A program made the position numbers and the translations under genes. A stretch of DNA of 64,000 nt from Symsagittifera roscoffensis (Eukaryota > Xenacoelomorpha > Acoela > Convolutidae), in assembly GCF_963678635.1 (NCBI RefSeq), contig NC_087062.1, positions 19,519,789 through 19,583,788 of the forward strand, written 5' to 3'. The first letter of the stretch is position 1, and every line of letters begins with the position of its first letter. Positions 32,936 to 44,045 of this stretch are shown here, piece after piece. Under the pieces are notes generated by a model. That model was not told the DNA's origin. It was given only the letters and a program-made list of their open reading frames with translations, and ran no database searches.

Positions 32936-33467
32936 CGAATTAATGAAGAGGTTGCAAATGGCACAGGCCCACTCGAACACTTATCACCCGCAGACGAATG
33001 GCCTGGTTGAAAAGCAAAATCGCACAATACTAACAATGATAAGGGTTTATTGCTCACGATACATAGACGACTGGGATAAGCACTTGCCGCAGGTAGTGGC
33101 CGACTTTAAAAGAGAGTATAAGAATATCGAGTTTTTGAGGAAACAGAGGCCTGGTGCAGGAGGGATGATAGCGCTACCCTCTGTTGCATCACTAAAAACA
33201 GGAAAATACTTGTTTATCTTGTAAACTAAGGCCACTGATAAACAACACGTGAATCCTGAGATTTTAGTGCTCCACTAATTCGACTCAGAGATTTCCTGGT
33301 TGAGAGAGGAGTGACCTTGCTCTCCTTGCCGATCTAAGACCCCAATAGGGGAACCTTGCAACCCAGGGAGCTATATGCTCTAGTACACGCAATCTTTTCG
33401 GAAACCGACATTGGAGTCTACTTACACAAGAATTATTATATGATTAGGGTTAAGAATTTTCTACTAA
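32458..33467 (+). repeat. 1,010-bp tandem duplication, copy 2
   Basis: Starts ACGTCGTGGATATATGAAC, directly after the macrodomain-like region of copy 1; the junction creates a short frame reading from macrodomain into ORF2-like sequence (32,346-32,531). Confidence 0.8.
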
Positions 33468-33470
33468 GTT
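32936..33470 (+). pseudogene. S2': integrase and macrodomain-like fragment
   Basis: Second copy of S2 with the same fused 113-codon frame (32,883-33,224). It continues into the next spacer instead of another ORF2-like fragment. Confidence 0.7.
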
Positions 33471-33622
33471 TACTTTTTAAGTACTAGGATTTAGTTTTTA
33501 GGATAAAAATTAAGTATAAGTTTTTGTGTAGTATTATTGAAGTGTAATATTGATATTTTGTGTTTTTGTGTGGTTAAGATTATGTCATGATTATGTTATT
33601 GTGACCTGGACTACTCCCGGTG

Positions 33623-33697
33623 CAAAAGATGACAGCATCTGATCATTTTACATTGACAAAATCGGAGGTGGATGATCCACCTTGGTGCTGTCTTTTG
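33623..33697. repeat. Conserved spacer stem-loop, copy 3
   Basis: Arms as in copy 1 with a TGA inner loop; lies in a full-length spacer (33,471-33,974) nearly identical to spacer 0, without a gene. Confidence 0.65.
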
Positions 33698-33974
33698 ATC
33701 TAAAAACAAAAAGAGAATTTCAATTGACTACTTTTAAAAGATTTGAATGACGTTTCATTGTGGAGATAGAATAGTTAGTATAATGGTTCTAAATTGTGTC
33801 TTGTTTTTTAGATCGTGATTGGTCAGAGATTTGTTTTTTGATATCCAAAACCAAAAGAATTGAAATGCAAGAAAATAACTGGAAGTAAAGAAGGTTATTT
33901 TTGGAAAACATAATCTTCTTTGATAGGAAAGAAGATTATTTATGATAGGAAAAACAAATTATCTTAGGGATTTT

Positions 33975-36900
33975 ATCTCAGCGAGCCTAGGAACGACTCT
34001 AGACGAGATATATCAACGCTTGGTGGATTGAATTTCGAACTGGAAGACCCGGAGCTGGCGATGTTCACCGTCGCGCTCCTCAACGCAATGGGAATAGAAG
34101 GCCGTGGGCTTGGCCGGACTCGGTGATGGATATGAGCCAGGGCCCATCGGGACCGGGACCTAAGCCAGATGATGCCACTAATGATGATGCCGAGAACCAA
34201 GATGACAATCCTATGGAGGGAAGGAAGATAAAACGAGCAGATTGCACTTAGGAGCACTAGAAAGGGATTTGCTGGAGTATCAATTCAGTGAAGATGATTA
34301 CAGTGGGGAGGTCGATGAAATTTTGCTACTAATGACACCGTCCTCATTTATGTCCCCCACGAAAGAGGCACCAGCCAGCTTGTCTCTAGTGGACCTAGTC
34401 TACCTGGCATTGGACTCTCGAAGAAGAGACGCACAGAACCGCTTTCACGAGTCCCCTAGAAGGAGGAGCATCGACAAAACTTTGAGAGGATCTTTTCTGG
34501 GCACGTTTTCAGAGGAAGAATGGGAGAGATACCAAAGTGAATTGCAAAGGAAAACGGGAGTGACTTGTAACCGAGTGGCCTTCATGGAGAAGACTTGGGA
34601 CGTGATAAGTAGGTACGGGACGTAGTCCGTAGGGAAGGTCGGATTGAATCAACCAATCATGCGTGAGGTTCTTGGAAAACTAAACCTCAAGGAGTCTGAC
34701 GGTCATGGAGTCTGACTGTCTGACCGAATCAGTCACGGAGGACAGCGCCGATGAATACCCGATCTCGAGAAGGCAACCCGTTAAGCGAGCCAAGAAAGGG
34801 CTGAAGAGGCTGAAAAGTAAAGTAGGGAGCAAAACAGTGAATCCCATGGTGATAAAGTCGAAAGCGAATGCGGTAGTGACCTCTTTAGCGAAAGTGTCCC
34901 ATCCGAACCAGAATGAACAGGGGGATTGTGTGGCACCGATTGGGGGAGAAAAGGAGAACCTGATACCACCCTTGCTTTTGGCCGGCTTGATCTCAACAGC
35001 CTCGAAGTCGACAAAATGCGTATGAACCCTGGCGGATATGAAACTCGATATGGAACTCATCAGCCAGTACGAATGAACATCTACAAGCCCTCGCGAACGA
35101 AAATGGCACGAATGAAGCTGGAGGGACAGCTCGACGTGGTCGACTACAGTCGGATTACAATACTCGTTTCAGTCCATATGAATGATCCCGCTGAGGGCTA
35201 GGTGGAGAGGCTCATGGCGAGGAACTCAGCGAGAGGGCACTTAATGGTTTGGAGTGTTATGAAAGCCATGTAGAGAACATTTACATGAGTAAATGGAGGG
35301 CTCCAATCTGAAACGAAAAGAATATGTCACTCTAATGCCATCAGATGCAAATGAAAACTGATTAGAGCATCTGTTTAAAATCTCTTAGAGGGTTGCCCTC
35401 CAGAAATACTCCGATAAATCTATGAACGCACCTTCAACTGTGGCGGCATTTGTGGATTATCCATGCGTGAGGACCGATTTACATGTACGTTTGCCATGGT
35501 GTATTATGGGAATCAAAAGGTCAGAGTACGAGGCAGTAACGACTCGAGATTGAAGGAACAAGAGTTAGAACTGATGGAGGCTCTACGAGTATTGATCACC
35601 AGAGACGACTCTGCTGAATCGTGGGCTAAGCGTAAAATGCCCTTCGTTTTGTTAGGTTCGTGGTGGATCGCACCCCCCTTCATGTGTTGGGACAATGTAT
35701 AAAAGCCGTTCGACAAGTGGGGATTGATCGTGGACAGACCTTCCTGAGAGCCCTGCTGGAGTTTTACCAGGACATGCCGCTCCAAACACCTATCAATGAT
35801 TCAAACGATATTGAGAGCTATCGGACACTGGAGGAAGTGAGGAGATACTCCAACAAAGAACTTGAAGTGAATCGTGAATTAATTGAAAGAGCCATAGATC
35901 CAAAGTATTTACAACCGTGGGCAAACTGAAACCATTCCATTTCGTTTCAGGTGTACTCGGAAGGTCTTGTAGCCTTTTTATGGATGAGGAAGCAAGGGAT
36001 GCGTATTTTGACTTGAAACTATTGATAGTCCTTGATTTTTGGGTCGAAAGAGTGAAAGAGATCGGGATGCTATAAGTTGAACAGCAAAGACTGGGGGTCA
36101 TCCTAGAGGAGCGATTGCTCAAACCCTCGGTTCCGGAACTGAAAGGGCAGGTGAGCTTTAAATGCGGTTCATAGGACGGTCCCGTAAAGGCCAGCTTAGT
36201 AACGATCCGGGAGCTCATGAAGCCTTCATGGTGTCCTCATCCAAATTCCTGTTTGATATGGCACGTGACGGCAGACGTCGTACTAGAGTTGAATGATGAC
36301 GGAAGTCTGCACAATCTAGCCTTATTACACAGCCTGTTGGCTCTGAAAATTATGAAGTAGGATGACAGACCACCCATGGATCCGTCCAGGGGGAATTCTC
36401 TAAGTGATTGGATGAGGAAGGGCACTTGCCTAGCTTCTGCTTGAATACCACTGCTTGAATAAACTGAGTGAGCAGCACTGCCAGTTAACCAAATTGTACG
36501 TAAGGTTGAGTATGTCGGACAAAAGCGAGATGGAAATGAATGCGGGTTGCCGTGGAGCAATGGAAGTGAACCTGATGACTACCTTGGGATTTTACAGCAT
36601 GGTCGGCTCGATTGAGTCATTGGAGCGCGTGGAGCGTGCCCGCAAGTTGGTCACTTCCTTGAGTCTAGAAGTGTTCCCTGGAGCGTTACAGACGGAACAG
36701 AAAATTGGAGGTTGCCGAGAGGCTCTGGAAAACGAGATTAATCTGAAAGATAGTGAGGAACATCATAGACCTACTGCCTCGATATCTTGTGGGCTCAGGC
36801 TGCGCACCATACTGCACTAGTAAATTTCCTACGCACATGATGGTGTTAGATGCGAGGAAACAACAAGTGTTGATCAATCAACTCTTTCAGTAACGAAATG

Positions 36901-38030
36901 CTTGAGATCGGCCAGAATGTCGGAGAGGTCGAATGAGTTGTTGACGAAGATCACTTTGCTGTCCCGAGGAGATCAAAAGGCAAGTTGCAAGACGTAGTGG
37001 GTGTAAATTTTATGAAGTTTTGTGAGGGTAATGTGAGTGAATTCCAGAAAAAGAAGGCGATTGGAGCATTAGCGGCTAAATTATCCACCATAGATGAAAA
37101 GGACGGAACGAGTCAGACCATGACAGAGGTGGAACCATTGCTAGAAGCTTCAGATTACCGGACCTGCAGAAACATTCTGATGACCCATGGGGAGTATCCT
37201 TGTCAATGCCTGGCGAAGACTTATGGTACCCCAAACAAGGAAACTTAATGTTAGTGTGGGATGTGGAGGAGTTGTTCTCTACGGGAATGCCTGACCAGAC
37301 CCAGCCTGAATCGATCTTGGTAGTTAGTGTCATGACCGCAGTGAGGTGGTTGGAAGCAAACAAGGGGATGATCGAGCAGCAGATGACCATGCCGACACGT
37401 AAGCAACTAAGCAGCGTGAAAATCAACAACAGTTTGGATCTTTTCAAGACCACCTGGAAGGTACTGAGGAAACCCAAAGCCATCGAAAAGATATGGGCGA
37501 GGCAGAGGTTGATGCCTTGGTTCCGTGACGTTATGACGTCGTGGATATATGAACATGCGAAGCGTCATATGTCCAGGAACACGAAGGCCTATCATCTTTC
37601 CAGCTAAATAAAGAACCACAAGCCTATAAGAGAACATTCCTGACGCACACGATTGCTGTGAATACAGCTGTGAAATGAGTAGCTGGAACGCCTTTTACCA
37701 CGGAAAATGATAAAAAAAGGAGCTCTTACAAGCTGATCTAGAAGGGAACATGAGCCTGTGCTTGCACAATAGCTTTTGTAGGAACCGAGAGCAGAAGGTG
37801 AACGTGGATCTACTGCCATGTTGCAAGCAGAGATGGCTAGAACAAAAAAAAATGGGGCACGGACCCCAACTGTTTGGACACGCTGCAGACGGTCGTGAAA
37901 GACATCGAGATGGGCGAACAGGAACAAGAAGCGATGGAGTAGGAACTGAACACGAGAAATGGAGCAGAAGTGGAGAGAAGTGAAAAACTCAGTTGTTGTA
38001 GTGCGTGAAAACTTGGAACAAATCAACAAA
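33975..38030 (+). pseudogene. M3: ORF2-like pseudogene, close relative of M1
   Basis: Open pieces 34,242-34,625, 34,705-35,025, 35,463-35,702, 35,660-35,929, 36,455-36,820, 36,985-37,248 and 37,200-37,607 follow ORF2 order. It shares with M1 the loss of the Cys/His cluster and several stops. Two patches near 34,690-34,720 and 35,000-35,080 instead match M2/M4 (the GAGTCTGACGGTCATG duplication; ACAAAATGCGTATGAACCC), a mosaic pattern suggesting gene conversion. Confidence 0.8.
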
Positions 38031-38760
38031 TCAAGTAAATGAGAGAGGCACACGTGATAAGAACGACCGAATTGAGATGATGGTTGACTGTGATCTGCCA
38101 CTGGACCTGGATCTAACTGAGCAATTAGAGGTCGATCAAGAAACTCTACCATACATCGAGGAGGACTGAGACTGCGCAGGGCAGACAGAAATTGACAAAA
38201 GAGTAGAACCCGACTTTCCCTTGACCATGAAGACGCGACATAGCAACAGGGGAAGGGACAAGTAGAAATAAAACCCGTAGACCAATTTTTTTTGGACAAA
38301 GTGCGGATTCAATAGTGGGTCGAGACGAAATAGTGGTATCACAGGGTTTCGACCTGATCAATGATACAGAACAGGACTGAAGGGAACACATGCATGAGCA
38401 AGAATTGACAAAAGAATATCGAGTTTTTGAGGGAACAGAGGCCTGGTGCAGGAGGGATGATAGCGTTACCCTCTGTTGCATATCACTAATACCAAGAAAA
38501 TACTTGTTTTTCTTGGTAACTAAGGCCACTGATAGACAACACGTGAATCTTGAGATTTTAGTGCTGCCACTAACTCAACTCAGAGATTTCCTGGTTGAGA
38601 GAGGAGTGATCTTGCTCTCCTTGCCGGTCTAAGACCCCAATAGGGGAACCTTGCAACCCAGGGAGCTATATGCTCTAGTACATGCAATTTTTTTGGAAAC
38701 CGACATTGAAGTCTACTTACACAAGAAGTATTATCTGATCATATGCTACAGCTATGATTA
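38031..38760 (+). pseudogene. S3: Pol tail and macrodomain-like segment
   Basis: M3 is fused straight into the DP-CEVNE tail (AAATCAACAAATCAAGTAAATGAG), with the integrase lost. The tail-macrodomain deletion junction is the same as in S1. The central macrodomain strand, missing from S1, is present here. Confidence 0.65.
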
Positions 38761-38928
38761 GGGTTAAGAATTTTCTACTAAGTTTACTTTTTAAGTACTA
38801 GGATTTAGTTAAATTAAGTATAAGGTTTTGTGTAGTATTATTGAGAAATGTGATATTGATATTTTGTGTTTTTGTGTGATTATGATTATGTCATGATTAT
38901 GTTTTTGTGACCTGGACTACTCCCGGTG

Positions 38929-39003
38929 CAAAAAATGACAGCATCTGATCATTTTACATTGACAAAATCGGAGGTGGACGATCCACCTTGGTGCTGTCTT
39001 TTG
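38929..39003. repeat. Conserved spacer stem-loop, copy 4
   Basis: Outer arm slightly changed (CAAAAAATGACAGCA); inner hairpin with CGA loop. The spacer (38,761-39,140) is truncated at the same base as the one before M2. Confidence 0.6.
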
Positions 39004-39140
39004 ATCTAAAAACAAAAAGAGAATTTCAATTGACCACTTTTAAACGATTTGAATGACGTTTCATTGTGGAGATGGTTAGTATAATGGTTCTAAATTGTGA
39101 CTTGTTTTTTAAATCGTGATTGGTCAGAGATTTGTTTTTT

Positions 39141-41976
39141 GATAACCGAGTGGCCTTCATGGAGAAGACTTGGGACGTGATACGTAGGTACGGGACGCAG
39201 TCCGTAATGAAGGTGGGATTGAATCAAACAATCATGCGTGAGGTTCTTGGAAAACTGAACCTCATGGAGTCTGACGGTCATGGAGTCTGACTGTCTGACC
39301 GAGTCAGTCACGGATGAAAGCGCCCATGAATACCCGATCTCGAGGAGGCAACTCGTTAAGCGAGCCAAGGAAGGGCTGAAGAGGCTGAAAAGTAAAGTAG
39401 GGAGCAAAACAGTGAATCCCAGGGTGATAAAGTCGAAAGCCAATGCGGTAGTGACCTATTTAGCGAAAGTGTCCCATCCGAACCAGAATGAACATGGGAA
39501 TTGTGTGGCACCGATTGGGGGAGAAAATGAGAACCTGATACCACCTATGCTATTGGCCGGCTTGATCTCAACAGCCTCGAAGTCGACAAAATGCGTATGA
39601 ACCCTGGCGGATATGAAACTCGATATGGAACTCATCAGCCAGTACGAATGAACATCTACAAGCCCTTGCGAACGAACATAGCACGAATGAAGTTGGAGGA
39701 ACAACTCGACGTGGTCGACTACAGTCGGATTAGAAAACCCGATTCAGTCCATTTGAGTGATCCCGCTGGTGGCTAGGTGGAGATGCTCATAGCGAGGAAC
39801 TCAGCGAGAGTGCGATTAATGGTCGGGAGTGTTATGAAAGCCATGCAAGAACATTTACAAGAGTAAATTGAGGGCTCCAATCTGAAACGAAAAGAATAAA
39901 TCACTCTAATGCCATCAGAGGCAAATGAAAACGGATTAGAGCAGCTGTTGAAAATCTCTTAGAGGGTTGCCCTCCAGAAATACTCCGATAAGTCTATGAA
40001 TGCACCTTCAACCGTGGCGGTATTTTTGGCCTACCCATGCGTGAGGACCGAGTTACAAGTACGGTTGCCATGGTGTCTTATGGGAATCAAAAGGTCAGAG
40101 TACGAATAGGTAACGATTCGAGATTGAAGGAACAAGAGTTAGAACAATTGGAGGCCCTACGAGTTTTGATCACCAGAGACGACTCTGCAAAAACATGGGC
40201 TAAGCGTAAAATGCCCTTTGTTTTGTTAGGTTCGTAGGAGATCGCATCCCCTTTCATGTGTTGGGATAATGTATAAAAGCCGTTCGACAAGGGGGGGATT
40301 GATCGTGGACAGACCTTCCTGAGAGCCCTGCTGGAGTTTTACCAGGACATGCCGCTCTAAGCACCTACCAATGAGTCAAACGATATTGAGAGCTCTCGTA
40401 CACTGGAGGAAGTGAGGAGATACTCCAACAAAGAACTTAAAGTGAATCGTGAATTAATTGAAAGAGCCATAGATCCAAAGGAGTAAGGTTACAACCGTGG
40501 GCAAACTCAAAGCATTCCAGTTCGTTTCAGGTGTACTCGGAAGATCTTATAGCCTTTTTATGGATGAGGAAGCAAGGGATGCGTATTCTGACTTGAAACA
40601 ATTGATAGTCCTTGATTTCTGGGTCGAAAGAGTGAAAGAGATCGGGATGCTAACGGTTGAACAGCAAAGACTGGGTTCATCCTAGAGTAGCGATTGCTCA
40701 ACCCCTCGGTTCCGGAACTGAAAGGGCAGGTGAGCTTTGAATGCGGTTCATGGGACGGTCCCTTAAAGGCCAGCTTAGTAACGATAAGGGAGCTCATGAA
40801 GCATTCATGGTGTCCTCATCCAAATTCCTGTTTGATATGGGACGTGACGGCAGACGTCGTACTAGACTTCGATGAAGACGGGAGTCTGCACACTTAGCCT
40901 GAATACACCGCCTGTTGGCTCTGAAAACAATGAAGCAGGATGACAGACCACCCATGGAGCCGTCCGAGGGGAATTCTCCAAGTGATTGGATGAGGAAGGG
41001 CACTTGCCTAGCTTCTGGCTGTGGAATGGAAGAACACGTGGGTGGGATTGACCACTGCTTGAATAAACTGAGTGAGCAGCACTGCCAGTTAACCAAATTG
41101 TACGTAAGATTGAGGTTACCGGACCTGCAGAAACATTCTGATGACCCATGGGGAGTATCCTTGTCAATGCCTGGCGAAGACTTATGGTACCCCAAACGAG
41201 GAAACTTAATGTTAGTGTGGGATGTGGAGGAGTTGTTCTCTACGGGAATGCTTGACCAGACCCAGCCTGTATCGATCTTGGTTGTTAGTGTCATGACCGC
41301 AGTGAGGTGGTTGGAAGCAAACAAGGGGATGACCGAGCAGCAGATGACCATGCCGACACGTAAGCAACTAAGCAGCGTGAAATTCAACCACAGTTTGGAT
41401 CTTTTCAAGACCACCTGGAAGGTACTGAGGAAACCCAAAGCCATCGAATCGAAAAGATATGGGCGAGGCAGAGGTTGATGCCTTGGTTCCGTGACGTTAT
41501 GACGGCGTGGATGTATGAACATGCGAAGCGTCATATGTCCAGGAACACGAAGGCCTATCAATCTTTCCAGCTAAATAAAGAACCACAAGCCTATAAGAGA
41601 ACATTCCTGACGCACACGATTGCTGTGATTACAGCTGTGAAATGAGTAGCTGGAACGCCTTGTACCACGGAAAATGATAAAAAAGGAGCTCTTACAAGCT
41701 GATCTAGAAAGGAACATGAGCCTGTGCTTGCACAATAGCTTTTGTAGGAACCGAGAGCAGAAGGTGAACGTGGATCTACTGCCATGTTGCAAGCAGAGAT
41801 GGCTAGAACAAAAAAGTTGGGGCACGGACCGCAACTGTCTCGACACCCTGCAGAAGGTCGTGAAAGACATCGAGATGGGCGAACAGGAACAAGAAGCGAT
41901 GGAGAAGGAATTGAACACGAGAAATGGAGCAGAAGTGGAGAGAAGTGAAAAACTCAGTTGTTGTAGTGCGTGAAAA
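39141..41976 (+). pseudogene. M4: ORF2-like pseudogene, close relative of M2
   Basis: Same fused start (AACCGAGTGGCC) and same internal deletion (near 41,113) as M2, but without M2's deletion near 30,520. The complete Cys/His cluster is present near 41,005. A 187-codon frame (40,915-41,478) spans the cluster and the later ORF2 match. Confidence 0.8.
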
Positions 41977-43662
41977 CGAATTAATGAAGAGGTCGCAAGT
42001 GGCACAGGCCCACTCGACCACCTATCACCCGCAGACGAATGGCCTGGTCGAAAAGCAAAATCGCACAATACTAACCATGATAAGGGTTTATTGCTCACGA
42101 TACATAGACGACTGGGATAAGCACTTGCCGAAGGTAGTGGGTGCGTATAGTAGTACCGAACACTCCACTACGGGAGTAAGCCCACCCATGATGATAACTG
42201 GCTACGCGAAATCCCTCCCCTTAACGTTCTTCTATCCGGAGTACGAGGGAAGGAAAACAGCAACGCAAAAGTAGGTGCGTGATGTGATCAGGAAGCAATA
42301 AGAACTGAATGATGTGTGCAGAAGGAACATGCAACAAGCTCAAATCAGAAAGAAGAGGAGGTTTCATAAGAGGACCGCTGACGCCAAGGCTCACTCAACC
42401 AGGGACTATGTTTTGGTGTTCCAGGAGGTTGTTCTCCCAAAGGGAACCAAAAGTTGCTGAAAAAATGACGTTTTTCATTTCAAATAACTGAGGTGCACCA
42501 AGGTGGTCGCGTTTATCAGTCCACGCCTTGCCTCATCAGAAGACTAGTGCATCCTGGCTGACGTGCATGAGGATGACTACTTGATATGGATCCCATCTGT
42601 GAAGTAAATGAGAGAGGCACACGTGATAAAAACGACGGAATTGAGATGATGGTTGACTGTGATCTGCCACTGGACCTGGATCTAACTGAGCGATTAGAGG
42701 TCGATGAAGAAACCCTACCATACATCGAGGAGGACTGAGACTGCGTAGGGCAGACAGAAATTGACAAAAGAGTAGAACCCGACTTTCCCTTGACCATGAA
42801 GACGCGACATAGCAATAGGGGAAGGGACAAGTAGGAATACAACACGTAGACCAATTTGTTTTGGACGAGGTGGCGGATTCAATAGTGGGCCGAGACGAAA
42901 TAGTGATATCACAGGGAATCGACCTGATCAATGATACAGAACAGGACTGAGGTGGAACACATGCATGAGCAAGAATTGACAAAATTGCGAGTGCTCGAAT
43001 GGCTCCAGATCACAGAGAGACAATCCTGACGATTCAGGATGTTGATCAGACTAGCATCAAATACATCAGTCATGACAACACCGAGTTCAACTGGATCGCT
43101 CCAGATGTTCCCTTACGTGTTCCCAAATCCAACCTCGATCTGCACGATCCTGGGCGATCGACATTTTTGTCCGGGGAGTAGGGGTAAGACTCAGCCACAA
43201 CAAAAATCATGTGATCAAAAAATTAAAGTCGGCAAGGGAAACAGGGGAATGGCAAACGGAGGGCGAAAATTCTGGAGGAATCTTCGGGTCATACTTCGAC
43301 CTACCGAATCGCCTACCGAAAAAAATATCGAGTTTTTGAGGAAACAGAGGCCTGGTGCAGGAGGGATGATAGCGCTACCCTCTGTTGCATATCACTAATG
43401 CCAGGAAAATACTCGTTTTTCTTTGTAACTAAGGCCACTGATAGACAACACGTGAATCCTGAGATTTTAGTGCTGCCACTAACTCGACTCAGAGATTTTC
43501 TGGTTGAGAGAGGAGCGATCTCGCTCTCCTTGCCGGACTAAGACCCCAATAGGGGAACGTTGCAACCCAGGGAGCTATATGCTCTAGTACATGCAATCTT
43601 TTCGGAAACCGACATTGAAGTCTACTTACTCAAGAACTATTATCTGAGCATATGCTACAGCT
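41977..43662 (+). pseudogene. S4: longest gypsy 3' segment of the array
   Basis: Integrase core (HPQTNGLVEKQNRT) with C-terminal part in an open 116-codon frame (41,924-42,274), the DP-CEVNE tail, then the front and back of the macrodomain-like region with deletions near 43,160 and 43,315. A deletion at CAGTCCACGCCTTGCC (42,519) is shared with S1. Confidence 0.75.
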
Positions 43663-43845
43663 AAGATTAGGGTTAAAAAATGTCTACTAAGTTTACTTTT
43701 TAAGTACTAGGATTAATTTTTTAGGATAAAAATTAAGTATTAGGTTTTGTGTAGTATTATTGAAGTGTGATATTGATATTTTGTGTTTTTGTGTGGTTAT
43801 GATTATGTCATGATTATGTTATTGTGAAATGGACTACTCCAGGTG

Positions 43846-43920
43846 CAAAAGACGACAGCATCTGATCATTTTACATTGACAAAGTCGGAGGTGGACGATC
43901 CACCTTGGTGCTGTCTTTTT
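43846..43920. repeat. Conserved spacer stem-loop, copy 5
   Basis: Outer arms CAAAAGACGACAGCA / TGCTGTCTTTTT; inner loop CGA. Spacer 43,663-44,045 holds no gene. Confidence 0.6.
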
Positions 43921-44045
43921 ATCTAAAAACAAAAGGAGAATTTCAATTGACTACTTTTAAAAGATTTGAATGACGTTTCATTGTGGAGATAGAATGGTTA
44001 GTATAATGGTTCTAAATTGTGACTTGTTTTTTAGATCGCGATTGG

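Larger units (their letters stand above)
23117..33095 (+). repeat. Higher-order repeat, copy 1 (macro-spacer-M1-S1-spacer-M2-S2-M2'-S2' integrase)
   Basis: About 10.0 kb. Starts at GGCCGACTT inside the macrodomain-like region and runs to the point where the same position returns after the S2' integrase piece. Corresponding landmarks lie 9.98-10.05 kb downstream in copy 2, including the unusual GTGCTCCACTAATTCG variant at both starts. Confidence 0.75.
33096..43317 (+). repeat. Higher-order repeat, copy 2 (macro-spacer-M3-S3-spacer-M4-S4)
   Basis: About 10.2 kb. M3 pairs with M1 and M4 with M2 through private deletions and stop codons. It lacks the 1,010-bp duplication of copy 1 but has a longer S4 segment. 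Confidence 0.75.

Noticed and set aside
33773-33790. GTTAGTATAATGGTTCT in each spacer resembles a tRNA A-box (Asp/Glu type)
   Set aside because: No B-box (GGTTCGAxxCC) or cloverleaf follows at the right distance in any copy.
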